Positions 10,572 to 24,586 of a DNA stretch of 64,000 bases are shown one piece after another. Every line of letters begins with the position of its first letter. Within the stretch, counting starts at the first letter, position 1. The DNA lies in contig NZ_JANLNY010000017.1 in assembly GCF_025465995.1 (NCBI RefSeq), positions 1 to 64,000 on the forward strand. Reading direction: 5' to 3'. A model generated the notes under the pieces. The model saw nothing but the letters and a program-made list of their open reading frames with translations, ran no database searches and was not told the origin of the DNA. The translations under genes and the position numbers were made by a program. Source of the stretch: Pseudomonas sp. 5P_3.1_Bac2. Its GTDB lineage: Bacteria > Pseudomonadota > Gammaproteobacteria > Pseudomonadales > Pseudomonadaceae.

Positions 10572-10601
10572 TTGACGATTAAAAAAACAACCCATTATAT
10601 A
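10572..10601 (+). promoter_or_regulatory. Sigma70-like promoter of the response regulator gene
   Basis: TTGACG, 18 bases, TATATA on the plus strand, about 65 bases before the start codon. Both hexamers are close to consensus. It lies in the divergent gap with yajQ. Confidence 0.6.
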
Positions 10602-10667
10602 GCGCTACTAACAAACACTGCCTGACGAAGTATCAGGCGTAGAAAATTCTCCGTAGCGAGCTTGTCC

Positions 10668-11633
10668 ATGCCCACAGCGCATTTGAGCATTTTGGTGGTT
10701 GATGACGCGAAGTTCTCCAGCGCCATGATCGGGCGAGCCCTCAGCCAAGCGGGGTATCAAGACGTACGCTTTGCCAGCAGCGCCGCCGAAGCGCTGCAAC
10801 TCCTAGAACAGCGCCGCGCCAGCATTTTATTGGCGGATTGGCTGATGCCCGAGATCAACGGCCTGCAACTGACCGAACACGTACGCCAGTTGGATGAAAG
10901 CGCCAATCACTACACCTATGTGATCTTGCTCACCGGTAAAGAGGGCGAGAACGTGCTGGGTGAAGCCTTTGACGGCGGCGTCGATGACTTCATCAATAAA
11001 GCGGTGATGAACGAGCAACTGGTGCCGCGGGTTTTCGCCGCTGATCGGCTGTGCAATTCCCTGCAACGCCTGTTGCTGGAAAACCGCCGCCTGAGCCAAA
11101 CCGTCGCGCACCTGGAGGCACGTAATCTGGTCGACCCGGTGACCGGTTTAGGCAACAGCCGCTATTTAAAGCAGAAGCTGCACGATAGCCTGCGCCAGAT
11201 CGAGTCCCGTGGCGGCGCCCTGTGCTACCTGGTGCTGGAGCTGCATGACGCGGCCGCCCTGCGCCAACAGCATGGCCGCGAGCTGTATCAGGAGCTGCTC
11301 AACAGCGTGGCGCGGCGTCTGCAACAACTGGTGCGGCCGCTGGATATTCTGGTGCGTTTAGACGCCCAAAACTTTGCCCTGTTGACCTTGCTCAATGACC
11401 TGCAAGAATGTGCCCCCGGCAGTTTTAAACGCCTGCACGATGGCATCAACCACAAAGCTTTTAAGACCAGCCAGGGCTTTATCACCCTGAAAGCCGGAAT
11501 CAGCTTGGTTGGCCTCGACGCCAGCGGCCTGCCCAATACTCCCGATCACATCATGCAGCTGGCACACAGCCAATTACCTGAGGCGCACCTTAGCGGCCGG
11601 GTCACCGCTATGCGTCTGCCGCTGACCCATTGA
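10668..11633 (+). CDS. Response regulator with degenerate GGDEF domain
   Basis: 321 residues. An N-terminal receiver domain (about 5-125) has the acidic pair Asp12-Asp13, phospho-acceptor Asp57 in LADWLMP and the conserved Lys in INKAV. A GGDEF-like domain (about 150-318) starts with DPVTGLGNSRYL, but the active motif reads LDAQNF where RxGGDEF is expected, so cyclic di-GMP synthesis is unlikely; binding or protein-protein signalling is the likelier role. The ATG was preferred to a TTG two codons upstream. The nearest kinase gene is 1 kb downstream, after panE; it may be its partner. Confidence 0.85.
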   Translation: MPTAHLSILVVDDAKFSSAMIGRALSQAGYQDVRFASSAAEALQLLEQRRASILLADWLMPEINGLQLTEHVRQLDESANHYTYVILLTGKEGENVLGEAFDGGVDDFINKAVMNEQLVPRVFAADRLCNSLQRLLLENRRLSQTVAHLEARNLVDPVTGLGNSRYLKQKLHDSLRQIESRGGALCYLVLELHDAAALRQQHGRELYQELLNSVARRLQQLVRPLDILVRLDAQNFALLTLLNDLQECAPGSFKRLHDGINHKAFKTSQGFITLKAGISLVGLDASGLPNTPDHIMQLAHSQLPEAHLSGRVTAMRLPLTH

Positions 11634-11639
11634 GCCTGA

Positions 11640-12554
<915 letters not shown>

Positions 12555-12601
12555 GGCCGCGCTACCCTGCCCTAATCCCGCCATCACGATCTTTACCTGC
12601 C

Positions 12602-14614
12602 ATGCTGCGTCACCGCCTGAAAAACCTTTCGGTTGGCCGAAAACTGCTGGTCGCCTTGCTGGCCTTGCTCGCCACTGTGCTGCTGGTGGCCAACTTGGCG
12701 TTTATCAGCGCGGCTTACTGGATTTCCCAGGAAAGTGTGGCGCCGCAGGCCCTGCACACCCTCGGCCGGCTGATTGCCAGCCGCCAACTGAGCCAACAAG
12801 CCCTGGGCTCAGCGGAAAGTGCCAAGACCCTGCTGCAACTGCTCGACGACTACAGCCCGCTGCGCGCGGCGGTGATCTACGACAGTAACGGACACAGCCT
12901 GGCGCAGCTGCATCGCGGCGGCAAACTGCACCTGCCGCCGCGCGTTGAGGAAGTAGCCTCGTGGCAACACGGCGAGTTTCGCATCAGCCAATTGGTCGAG
13001 TTGCCCCAAGCCCATGATGCGCCAGGGCATTTGTTGCTGGTGGCGTCCAGCGAGCTGCCGGTGGCGTTCTACACCGGCACATTGACCGCCAGTGCGGTGA
13101 TTCTGGCCTTCAGCTTGCTGTTCTGGCTGCTGGTGTCCCGACAAGTACGGCGCCTGATCACCCGGCCGATCCGCCGTCTAGAAGAGCTATCGCGGCAGGT
13201 GACCCGCGAGGAGAACTACTCGCTGCGCGCGCGCCGGGGCAATGCCGATGAAATCGGCAGCTTGGCCGAGGCCTTCAATACCATGCTGATCCGCATCGAA
13301 GCCCGCGAGCAGGAACTCAAGCGCGCCCGCGACGATGCCCAGCACGCCTTCGACCAAGCGCAACACCTGGCCGAAGAAACCCGCCACTCCAACCGCAAAC
13401 TGGCGCTGGAAGTGCAGGTGCGCAGCAAGATCGAGAAGAAGCTCACCGGCTTTCAGAACTACCTCAACAGCATCATCGACTCCATGCCCTCGGCCTTGAT
13501 CGCCCTGGACGAGGATCTCTACGTCAGCCAGTGGAACCAAGAGGCCAGCAGCCTCTCGGGGACCAGCCTGGACGACGCGGTGAATCAGCCGATCTACCTC
13601 GCCTTCCCGCCGCTTAAGCCCTATCAGCATCTACTCAGGCGTACCGCCGAGCTGCACCAAGTGGAGAAGATTGAGCGCGTGACGTGGGGCATCAGCGGCC
13701 AGCCACGGCACTTCGCCCTGACCTTCTACCCCCTGACCGGCAACAGCGGCCGTGGCGTGGTGATCCGCATCGACGACATCACCGAACGCCTGAGCCTGGA
13801 AGAGTTGATGGTGCAGTCGGAGAAGATGCTCTCCGTCGGCGGCCTCGCCGCGGGCATGGCCCATGAGATCAACAACCCCTTGGGCGCTATGCTGCACAAC
13901 GTGCAAAACATCCGCCGCCGCCTGTCCAGCGAACTGGATAAAAACCGCGCCCAGGCCGAGCAGATCGGTATCAGCCTGGAAGCGATCGACCAATACCTGC
14001 AAGCGCGGGAGATTCCGCAGTTGCTCGATGGCATTCAGCAGGCCGGCAACCGCGCGGCCAAGATCGTCAGCCATATGCTCAACTTCAGCCGCCGCAGTGA
14101 TCGCCAGTTGCTGCCTTGCGACCTCGGCGCGCTGGTCGATCAGGCGCTGGAAATCGCCAGCAATGACTTCGACCTCACCGACAGTTTCGACTTCAAGAGC
14201 CTGCTGATCGAGCGCGATTTCGACTCGCAGTTGCCGGCCATCCCCTGCATCGCCAACGAGCTGGAGCAGGTGCTGCTCAACCTGTTGAAAAACGCCGCGC
14301 AGGCTATCCATATGCGCTCTGACGACAGTGCGCCCGGGCAGATCACCCTGCGCACGCGCATGGCGCCGCCGTGGGCGGAGATCCAGGTCGAGGACAACGG
14401 CATGGGTATGTCGGAGCTGGTGCGCAAACGTATTTTCGAGCCGTTTTTCACCACCAAGGAGGTCGGCCAAGGCACTGGTCTTGGCTTGTCGGTTTCCTAT
14501 TTCATCATCACCAACAACCACAAAGGGCAAATGGAAGTGCAGTCCACGTTAGGCCAAGGCACCTGTTTCACCCTGCGCCTGCCCCTGACTGCCACCAACG
14601 CATATACAGGCTAA
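12602..14614 (+). CDS. Membrane sensor histidine kinase (HAMP-PAS-HisKA)
   Basis: 670 residues. Membrane segments at about 13-37 and 158-178 enclose a periplasmic sensor region of about 120 residues. Then come HAMP (180-235), a coiled coil (232-285), PAS (286-395), and the kinase core: H-box [13 protein letters not shown] with His421, N-box [26 protein letters not shown] and [12 protein letters not shown]. All catalytic motifs are intact. The syntenic P. aeruginosa kinase (PA4398, recollection) affects swarming and biofilm. Probable partner: the response regulator two genes upstream. Confidence 0.92.
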   Translation: MLRHRLKNLSVGRKLLVALLALLATVLLVANLAFISAAYWISQESVAPQALHTLGRLIASRQLSQQALGSAESAKTLLQLLDDYSPLRAAVIYDSNGHSLAQLHRGGKLHLPPRVEEVASWQHGEFRISQLVELPQAHDAPGHLLLVASSELPVAFYTGTLTASAVILAFSLLFWLLVSRQVRRLITRPIRRLEELSRQVTREENYSLRARRGNADEIGSLAEAFNTMLIRIEAREQELKRARDDAQHAFDQAQHLAEETRHSNRKLALEVQVRSKIEKKLTGFQNYLNSIIDSMPSALIALDEDLYVSQWNQEASSLSGTSLDDAVNQPIYLAFPPLKPYQHLLRRTAELHQVEKIERVTWGISGQPRHFALTFYPLTGNSGRGVVIRIDDITERLSLEELMVQSEKMLSVGGLAAGMAHEINNPLGAMLHNVQNIRRRLSSELDKNRAQAEQIGISLEAIDQYLQAREIPQLLDGIQQAGNRAAKIVSHMLNFSRRSDRQLLPCDLGALVDQALEIASNDFDLTDSFDFKSLLIERDFDSQLPAIPCIANELEQVLLNLLKNAAQAIHMRSDDSAPGQITLRTRMAPPWAEIQVEDNGMGMSELVRKRIFEPFFTTKEVGQGTGLGLSVSYFIITNNHKGQMEVQSTLGQGTCFTLRLPLTATNAYTG

Positions 14615-14617
14615 TTT

Positions 14618-15208
14618 ATGGGTTTTCGTCTTTCTAAAATTTATACCCGTACCGGCGACGCCGGCGAAACCGGGCTGGCCGATGGCCGCCGGGTACGCAA
14701 GGATCACCCGCGCATCGAAGCCATCGGCGAAGTCGATGCGCTGAACAGCCAACTCGGTTTACTGCTGGCCGATCTGGCCGAGCAAGAAGGGATGTGGCCA
14801 GGTCTGTCGGAAATTATCGAAGTGCTGACACCCTGCCAACACCGCCTGTTCGACTTAGGGGGCGAGCTGGCCATGCCGGAGTATCAGGCCCTGCAAACAG
14901 CGGAAGTGGAGCGCCTAGAAGCGGCCATCGACCTGTGGAACGAAGAAGTCGGCCCACTGGAGAACTTCATCATGCCCGGCGGCTCCCGCCTGATCGCCCA
15001 AGCCCATGTGTGCCGCAGCCTAGCCCGCAGCAGCGAGCGGCGCTGCCAGACCTTGAACGCCGAGGAGCCGGTACGCGCGGTCAATCTGGCCTATATCAAC
15101 CGCATGTCCGACCTGCTGTTTGTCGCTTCACGCCTGATTGCCAAGCGTCAGAACATCCAAGAAATCCTCTGGCAGCCTGCGGCTAAAGAGCCAGACCGCG
15201 AAGGCTAA
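14618..15208 (+). CDS. PduO-type cob(I)alamin adenosyltransferase
   Basis: 196 residues. It transfers the 5'-deoxyadenosyl group of ATP to cob(I)alamin to make coenzyme B12. The N-terminal ATP motif YTRTGDAGETGLADGRR at about 9-25 and the C-terminal RSSERRC...NRMSDLLFVASR, with the conserved Arg/Glu, are those of the PduO/MMAB family. It begins 3 bases after the sensor kinase stop codon and is probably co-transcribed with it, though a functional link is not evident. Confidence 0.9.
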   Translation: MGFRLSKIYTRTGDAGETGLADGRRVRKDHPRIEAIGEVDALNSQLGLLLADLAEQEGMWPGLSEIIEVLTPCQHRLFDLGGELAMPEYQALQTAEVERLEAAIDLWNEEVGPLENFIMPGGSRLIAQAHVCRSLARSSERRCQTLNAEEPVRAVNLAYINRMSDLLFVASRLIAKRQNIQEILWQPAAKEPDREG

Positions 15209-15221
15209 GCCGGCGCTTGAG

Positions 15222-16103
15222 TTAATTCAGCAAACTGAGGCGGCTGCAAAACTCACGCAGCTCGCCACTCAGTGGATCGGTAAAACTCAGGGCCCGCGCC
15301 AGCAGCTTTAGCGGCTTGCTGTAATCGTCGGGCTCATCCGGCGCCGCGGTCACCTCGGGGTAGAACGGATCATTGAGGATCGGCGCACCGAGGGCCGCCA
15401 GATGCACGCGCAGTTGGTGCTTCTTGCCGGTCACCGGATACAAGCGATATAACCAATGCTCAGCCAGCTGCTGCGCCACCTCTACGCGGGTTTCACTGTT
15501 GGCCTCACCGGGGCCCTCCTGCATACGAAAAAACGGCTCAGCGTCCACCAGGCGATTCTTACGCAGCAAGGGAAAGCTTAGGTGCGGCAACGCCTTCGCC
15601 AAAGCCTCATAGCACTTGTCCATTTCCCGCAGGCGAAACAGCGCCTGATAGGCGCCACGGGTCTGCTTGTTGGTGGAAAACAGCACCAGCCCTGCGGTAT
15701 GCCGATCGATGCGGTGCAGGGGCACGATATCAGGGTTGCCGAACTGCTTGACCAGGCGCGCCTGCAAGGTTTGCTCAACGTATTGGCCGGCCGGCATCAC
15801 CGGTAAAAAGTGCGGCTTATCCGCCACCAACAGGTGTTCATCGATATGCAGCACCTGGTGCTCGAAGGGGATCGGCGTCTCGTTCGGCACTTCACGGAAA
15901 TACTGCACCTTCAGCCCTTCGCGATAAGCGCTGTGCAGATCGAGCGCCTGACCTTGGGCATCCAACACCCGGCCGCGGGCAAAGCGCTGCTGCCAGGTAT
16001 GCGCATCAATGCCAGGAAAGTGCGCACACAGGCACTCATACACCGTTACCCATGGGCCACGGGGCAAATGCAAGGTGCTGGGGCGGCTGCCGTTAACGCT
16101 CAC
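15222..16103 (-). CDS. RluA-family RNA pseudouridine synthase
   Basis: 293 residues. It isomerises uridine to pseudouridine in RNA; the catalytic Asp is in HRIDRHTAGLVLFS (about 128-141), preceded by VADKPHFLPVMP. A C-terminal VTGKKHQLRVH segment is the other family hallmark. There is no N-terminal S4 domain, but a region around residues 30-50 is S4-like in length. The RNA target cannot be assigned. Start is GTG, with AGGA 10 bases upstream in the end of the MutT-ThiE gene. Confidence 0.88.
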   Translation of the reverse strand: MSVNGSRPSTLHLPRGPWVTVYECLCAHFPGIDAHTWQQRFARGRVLDAQGQALDLHSAYREGLKVQYFREVPNETPIPFEHQVLHIDEHLLVADKPHFLPVMPAGQYVEQTLQARLVKQFGNPDIVPLHRIDRHTAGLVLFSTNKQTRGAYQALFRLREMDKCYEALAKALPHLSFPLLRKNRLVDAEPFFRMQEGPGEANSETRVEVAQQLAEHWLYRLYPVTGKKHQLRVHLAALGAPILNDPFYPEVTAAPDEPDDYSKPLKLLARALSFTDPLSGELREFCSRLSLLN

Positions 16104-16109
16104 GGCGCA

Positions 16110-17054
16110 TTATTCCTGCGGCCATAGACCACGAATGCCGGCAATGCCTTGGGCACCGATCTGCCAGGCCCGCTCACGCTCAACCGGAGTCATGCCGCCG
16201 AGCAAGAACGCCGGCTGGTTAAAGCCCTGCAACAGCTCACCGGCCTGCTGCCAACCCAGCGGCGTGGCATCCGGGTGAGTGGCCGTGGCTTGCAGCGGCG
16301 ACAGGGTGACAAAATCCACGCCCATCTGCGCTGCCAGCGCCAACTCCTCGGCGTTATGGCAGGACGCGGCCAGCCAACGCTGCGGCGGGAAGGGCCGGCC
16401 ATTGGCCACGTATTTACGCAGTTGCTCAGCCGTCAGGTGCCAGCCCGCAGCGGGAAAATCGCCCAGCCACTCCAGCGGTCCCTTGAGCATCACCTGCGCC
16501 TTGCCGGCGCACAGCCCCATGACATCCACCGCCAGGTCGCGGTACTGCGCATCGAACATTGCCGGGGCGCGCAGTTGCAACAGACGCACGCCCTGCTCGA
16601 CGGCTTTATGCACACCGTTGAGCAGCTCTTTAGGGCTCAACTCATCCGGGGTAATCAGGTACTGATCGGGCAAACGCGCCGCCGCCATAATCGGCTGGTT
16701 GGCGGCGGGAAACTCATAGTCGTTTAGCTGCCGAGGGCTCACCCACGCAAGTGGCTGGCCTTCGGCACCGTGGGGCTCTCCCGTGAAGGCGCTGACTTCC
16801 CACACGTCGAGCAACACGCTTTTGTCCGTATAGGCATGGCGCACTTGGATCAGCGGACGCGCCGTAGTCGGACGAATCCCCAGCTCTTCAAACAACTCGC
16901 GGGACAGAGCCTGCTCGACGCTCTCACCTGCCTCGACCTTACCACCGGGGAACTCCCACAGACCGCCTTGGTGTTTATCGTCTGGGCGTTTGGCGAGCAG
17001 GATTTGTCCTTGATCATTGCGGATAACCGCCGCGGCGACATGGATAGGTTTCAC
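16110..17054 (-). CDS. Nudix (MutT) - thiamine phosphate synthase-like fusion
   Basis: 314 residues. The N-terminal half (1-130) is a MutT-type Nudix domain with box GGKVEAGESVEQALSRELFEELG, expected to hydrolyse 8-oxo-dGTP. The C-terminal half (about 140-314) is a ThiE-like TIM barrel ending in GGMTPVERERAWQIGAQGIAGI; the usual phosphate-contacting KPDA reads HPDA, so thiamine phosphate synthase activity is doubtful. This fusion is usual in Pseudomonas. Start is GTG, overlapping the GST stop (GTGA) with AGGA upstream, indicating translational coupling. Confidence 0.88.
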   Translation of the reverse strand: MKPIHVAAAVIRNDQGQILLAKRPDDKHQGGLWEFPGGKVEAGESVEQALSRELFEELGIRPTTARPLIQVRHAYTDKSVLLDVWEVSAFTGEPHGAEGQPLAWVSPRQLNDYEFPAANQPIMAAARLPDQYLITPDELSPKELLNGVHKAVEQGVRLLQLRAPAMFDAQYRDLAVDVMGLCAGKAQVMLKGPLEWLGDFPAAGWHLTAEQLRKYVANGRPFPPQRWLAASCHNAEELALAAQMGVDFVTLSPLQATATHPDATPLGWQQAGELLQGFNQPAFLLGGMTPVERERAWQIGAQGIAGIRGLWPQE

Positions 17055-17683
17055 GGCAAATCTTCCTCTTGTGCAGCTTGATACCAGCGCTGAAACGCTG
17101 GCCATTGATAGATAGTGTCGACATAGGCGCTGGCCTCCACGGGGAGTGCCACCTGATAACTGCGAAAACGGCTGGCCACTGGCGCAAAATACGCATCGGC
17201 GATGCTCGGTGCGCCAAACAAAAAGGGGCCGTTTTGGGCAAAGCGCTGTCGGCACTCAAGCCAAATAGCGCAGATACGCTGGATATCGGCCAGCACCTCA
17301 GGCGCAAGCGTAGGCAATGGCTGATCACGTTTGAGGTCCATCGGCAGATGGCTGCGCAAAGCGCCGAAGCCTGCGTGCATTTGCGCACACAGGCTGCGCG
17401 CCAAAGCCCGCGCATCCCGCGCCTGCGGCCATAAAGCGGCCTGTGGATAACACTCCGCCAGGTACTCAACAATGGCTAACGAGTCGCCAATAACGCCGTC
17501 GGGGCTATGCAACACCGGCACTTGACCGGCGGACGAATGCTGCAGCATCCGCGCCTTGCTGTCAGGCCGATTAAAGGCAATCACCTGCTCTGTATAAGCC
17601 ACCCCGGCCAGCTCTAAAACCAAGGCTGCCCGTAACGACCACGACGAGTAAGTTTTATCGCCAATAATCAGAGTCAGCGACAT
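17051..17683 (-). CDS. Glutathione S-transferase family protein
   Basis: 210 residues. The thioredoxin-like N-terminal domain (1-80) has the active-site segment TYSSWSLRA and the glutathione-binding QVPVLHSPDGVIGDSLAIVEYL; the C-terminal helical domain (90-210) has the N-capping box SIADAYFAPV. Layout resembles the zeta/SspA-like branch. The substrate is unknown. First gene of a three-gene set with the MutT-ThiE fusion and the pseudouridine synthase, coupled by a 4-base overlap. Confidence 0.88.
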   Translation of the reverse strand: MSLTLIIGDKTYSSWSLRAALVLELAGVAYTEQVIAFNRPDSKARMLQHSSAGQVPVLHSPDGVIGDSLAIVEYLAECYPQAALWPQARDARALARSLCAQMHAGFGALRSHLPMDLKRDQPLPTLAPEVLADIQRICAIWLECRQRFAQNGPFLFGAPSIADAYFAPVASRFRSYQVALPVEASAYVDTIYQWPAFQRWYQAAQEEDLP

Positions 17684-17742
17684 GTGCGCCTCCTGCCTGG
17701 CATCGGTTAGTCAGATGCGCACGCTAAAAGCCCTAGCCCCGA

Positions 17743-17785
17743 AAAGCAAATTCCCGTTGTTTATGCAGGCATAAACAACGGGAAT
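17743..17785 (-). terminator. Terminator of argJ with a 17-bp perfect stem
   Basis: Arms of 17 bases pair perfectly around a 2-base loop; on the minus strand the hairpin is followed by TTTGCTTTTC. It lies about 28 bases after the argJ stop. The stem is long and AT-rich in its inner part for a terminator in this genome. Confidence 0.7.
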
Positions 17786-17812
17786 GCAGGGCCCTGGCCT
17801 GGCTCGCTTGGA

Positions 17813-19030
17813 TCAGGTGCGGTATTCCGCGTTGATCTTCACGTACTCGTGGGACAGGTCGGTGGTCCAGATGGTTTCGCTGCAAGCGCCGCGACCCAGC
17901 TCGATACGGATGCTGATCTCTTCTTTGGCCATCACCGCTGCGCCTTGGTCTTCGCTGTAGCTAGCGGCGCGCCCGCCCTTGCTGGCGATGCACACGTCGC
18001 CCAGATAGACGTCGATCAGGCTGACATCCAGTTGCGCCACACCGGCACGGCCAACGGCAGCGAGGATGCGGCCCCAGTTCGGGTCGGAGGCAAACAATGC
18101 AGTTTTGATCAGTGGCGAGTGGGCCACGGCATAGCCGACGTCCAGGCACTCTTGGTGGGTCGCGCCGCCGTTCACCTGCACGGTCACGAACTTGGTCGCA
18201 CCTTCGCCGTCACGGACGATGGCCTGAGCCACTTCCATGCACACCGAGAACACCGCCTCTTTGAGCTTGGCGAACAGCTCGCCGCGTGGCTCGGTGACTT
18301 CAGGCAAGGCTGCTTGGCCCGTGGCGATCAACATGCAGCAATCGTTGGTCGAGGTGTCGCCGTCGATGGTGATGCGGTTGAACGACTTGTTCGCCGCATC
18401 GCGCAGCAGATCCTGCAGCACGCCTTGGGCGACTTTGGCGTCGGTGGCGATATAGCCAAGCATGGTCGCCATGTTCGGTTTGATCATGCCCGCCCCCTTG
18501 CTGATGCCGGTGACGGTGACGGTCACGCCGTCATGCTGGAACTGGCGGCTGGCACCCTTAGGCTGGGTGTCGGTGGTCATGATGCCTTCGGCAGCCTGCG
18601 CCCAGTTATCCAGCGCCAGGTTATCCAGCGCAGCTTGCAGCGCGCCCTCGATTTTCTCGACTGGCAGCGGCTCGCCAATCACGCCTGTGGAGAACGGCAG
18701 CACGGCGTGCTCGTCGACCCCAGCCAGCTGTGCCAGCGCCGCGCAGGTGCGGGCCGCGTTGACCAAGCCAGGTTCGCCGGTGCCCGCGTTGGCATTGCCG
18801 GTGTTGGTCAGCAGGTAACGCACTTTGCCGCTAACCCGTTGCTTGGACAGGATCACCGGCGCGGCACAGAACGCGTTCAGGGTGAATACCCCGGCAACGC
18901 TGGAGCCTTCGGCGCAGCGCATCACCACCACATCTTTGCGCCCAGGACGCTTGATACCCGCCGAAGCGATACCCAGCTCGAAGCCAGGGACAGGGTGCAG
19001 AGTGGACAGAGGGCCAAGACCAACAGCCAT
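17813..19030 (-). CDS. argJ: Bifunctional ornithine acetyltransferase / N-acetylglutamate synthase
   Basis: 405 residues. It moves the acetyl group from N-acetylornithine to glutamate in arginine biosynthesis; many ArgJ proteins also make N-acetylglutamate from acetyl-CoA. Self-cleavage between Ala and Thr189 in [16 protein letters not shown] gives the alpha and beta chains, with Thr as nucleophile. The C-terminus ends in the usual [18 protein letters not shown] stands about 9 bases before the ATG. It follows secA but behind a hairpin terminator. Confidence 0.97.
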   Translation of the reverse strand: MAVGLGPLSTLHPVPGFELGIASAGIKRPGRKDVVVMRCAEGSSVAGVFTLNAFCAAPVILSKQRVSGKVRYLLTNTGNANAGTGEPGLVNAARTCAALAQLAGVDEHAVLPFSTGVIGEPLPVEKIEGALQAALDNLALDNWAQAAEGIMTTDTQPKGASRQFQHDGVTVTVTGISKGAGMIKPNMATMLGYIATDAKVAQGVLQDLLRDAANKSFNRITIDGDTSTNDCCMLIATGQAALPEVTEPRGELFAKLKEAVFSVCMEVAQAIVRDGEGATKFVTVQVNGGATHQECLDVGYAVAHSPLIKTALFASDPNWGRILAAVGRAGVAQLDVSLIDVYLGDVCIASKGGRAASYSEDQGAAVMAKEEISIRIELGRGACSETIWTTDLSHEYVKINAEYRT

Positions 19031-19070
19031 GGGAAGACTCCTTCAGGTAAGCAAACCGATTCGATGATAA

Positions 19071-19103
19071 AACGCCGCGAACGGTAAGCCCGTACGCGGC
19101 GTT
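19071..19103 (-). terminator. Terminator between secA and argJ
   Basis: A 9-bp stem AACGCCGCG / CGCGGCGTT with a loop that can extend pairing (ACGG / CCGT), followed by TTTATC on the minus strand, 30 bases after the secA stop. Confidence 0.65.
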
Positions 19104-19133
19104 GTTTAGTCCTGTACAGCGGGGTGCGACGGC

Positions 19134-21869
<2,736 letters not shown>

Positions 21870-21986
21870 ATCGACAGGATCTTCCAGGCGTATGGATTAA
21901 GGGAGGCTACACAGCGACCCAAGCAGCCCTCATGGCTGCATGCGAAGCGGGCATTCTACTCGGAAACGTGAATGAGGAAAGCCACC

Positions 21987-22919
21987 TTATTCACCCACGC
22001 CCACTCGGGCGATGTAACTGGCGGGATTGACCAACTGACCGTGCTTCGTTACTTCGAAGTGCACATGATAACCGCTGGCGCGACCGCTGCGGCCAACCTT
22101 AGCAATGGTTTGTCCTCGTTGCACTAGGTCGCCAATCGCAACTTCACTGGATTGATTATGTGCATATAAGGTGGTGTAACCATCTGCATGGCTGATTTCA
22201 ACAGTACGCCCATAGCCCGAACGGGTGCCAACAAAACTGACCACGCCTGCCGCTACCGCGACCACATCGCTACCCGCCTTGGCCGCAAAATCCACACCTT
22301 TATGTTGGCCGCTACGCCCCGTCAGTGGATGCACGCGCCGCCCAAAAGGTGAGGAGATATACCCTTGGCGCACTGGTGCGCCAGACAAATACTGCGCCTC
22401 ACTGAGTTGACGCTCACCGATCAATTGCTCCAGCACTTCCAACTGCTGTTCGCGGCTGTCGAGGCGCAGGCTCAGTTGATCCAGCGCATCCATAAAGGGC
22501 GGCGGCGCATAGGCGGCGTCACCGAGACTGTCCTCCGCACCGCCTTGGCCGACGTTAAGGGAAAAATCAAATTCACTGGCGTCCAAATCAGCCAATTCGG
22601 TAAGCCGCGCCCCCAGTGCATCGAGGCGTGTCAGGCGGGCTTGCAGCTCGGCCACATGGGCGGCGAAGGCATCCAACTGACGCTGTGCATCACGGCGCAC
22701 AGCACTCACTTGCTCTTGCTGCTGCACCCGTGCGGCGTCCGTTTGCGCTAGCGGCACCGCCGGCTGGATAACTGGCGCAGGTGCCCAGCGCGAACCGAGC
22801 ACAGCCCCAGCGGCAATGGCGAAGATCAATGCCAGCGCGGCACCGGCCAACAGCCAGCGCAGATCGACACTTAAAGTACGCGCAGCACCGTGGCGCCGAC
22901 TCAACACAATAATCTGCAT
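21987..22919 (-). CDS. M23 (LytM) family peptidase, membrane-anchored
   Basis: 310 residues. A single membrane segment at about 24-46 is followed by a coiled-coil region (60-185) and a C-terminal LytM domain (about 190-305). Metal ligands HxxxD (HKGVDF) and HVHFE are both present, so an active zinc endopeptidase is expected, acting on peptidoglycan cross-bridges in the periplasm. It lies directly upstream of secA on the same strand and is divergent from dciA. Confidence 0.88.
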   Translation of the reverse strand: MQIIVLSRRHGAARTLSVDLRWLLAGAALALIFAIAAGAVLGSRWAPAPVIQPAVPLAQTDAARVQQQEQVSAVRRDAQRQLDAFAAHVAELQARLTRLDALGARLTELADLDASEFDFSLNVGQGGAEDSLGDAAYAPPPFMDALDQLSLRLDSREQQLEVLEQLIGERQLSEAQYLSGAPVRQGYISSPFGRRVHPLTGRSGQHKGVDFAAKAGSDVVAVAAGVVSFVGTRSGYGRTVEISHADGYTTLYAHNQSSEVAIGDLVQRGQTIAKVGRSGRASGYHVHFEVTKHGQLVNPASYIARVGVGE

Positions 22920-23002
22920 GGGCTCCCCTCCCTAACGACGAAGCATCAGTGGGCAGCAGTGGTCTGCTACCATGGCAGTTCTATTTTTTCAGGCTTCCCG
23001 CC

Positions 23003-23458
23003 ATGGCCTTTCGTCCCTTACCAGCTCGGGCACCTGCCGCGCTATTGCGCGAGGTCAAACCCTTAAAGACGCTGTTCAATCAAGCGCAACGCATTGAGCG
23101 CTTGCAACAATTAGTGGCCAGCCAGCTGCAACCGGCGGCCCGCGAGCACTGCCTGGTGGCATCGTGGCGGGAAGGTTGTTTGCTGTTAATCATCACTGAC
23201 GGCCACTGGGCCACGCGCCTGCGCTATCAACAAAAACGCTTGCTCAAGCAATTGCAGGCTCTGGAAGAGTTCGCGACCTTAACGAAGATTCTCTTTAAGG
23301 TGCAACCTCCAACCGTCGAAATGCGTGCGGCGAGTCGCACTATCAGCCTCTCCAGCAGCGCCGCGGAAAACATCCAAGCCACCGCTGAAGGCATCACCGA
23401 CCCCAAGCTTAAGGCCGCCTTAGAGCGCCTCGCGAAACACGGCCAAAGCGGCTCTTAA
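23003..23458 (+). CDS. dciA: DciA-like DUF721 protein (replicative helicase loader)
   Basis: 151 residues with the N-terminal DUF721 domain (about 10-105), including the family segment LQLQPAAREHCLVASW-like and LRYQQKRLLKQL, then a variable, helix-poor tail. DUF721/DciA proteins load the DnaB helicase in bacteria that lack DnaC, and P. aeruginosa is one of the studied cases. The ATG giving MAFRPLPARAP was preferred to an in-frame start 18 codons upstream in the divergent promoter gap. Convergent with lpxC. Confidence 0.82.
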   Translation: MAFRPLPARAPAALLREVKPLKTLFNQAQRIERLQQLVASQLQPAAREHCLVASWREGCLLLIITDGHWATRLRYQQKRLLKQLQALEEFATLTKILFKVQPPTVEMRAASRTISLSSSAAENIQATAEGITDPKLKAALERLAKHGQSGS

Positions 23459-23511
23459 GCCCGCAAGGGCTAACCATAGCAGCCAAGTGCCAGCAATAAA
23501 AACGCAGACAT

Positions 23512-23537
23512 AAAAAAAGGCCACCCGAAGGTGGCCT
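23512..23537 (-). terminator. Rho-independent terminator of lpxC
   Basis: On the minus strand, stem AGGCCACC / GGTGGCCT with loop TTCG followed by seven T. It is 25 bases past the lpxC stop and ends the dcw-lpxC region. Confidence 0.92.
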
Positions 23538-23562
23538 AATCAAACACAGAGAGGGTCTTGCG

Positions 23563-24510
<948 letters not shown>

Positions 24511-24586
24511 TCAACAATGGCCGGGGATAATATCAGACCCAGCCTTTGCTGAACACCAATCACCTTAATACTCCTGATACATTTCA

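Noticed and set aside
24527..24535. Extended -10 element TGATATTAT before lpxC
   Set aside because: The -10 is good, but no acceptable -35 lies at the right distance, so it was not listed as a promoter feature.
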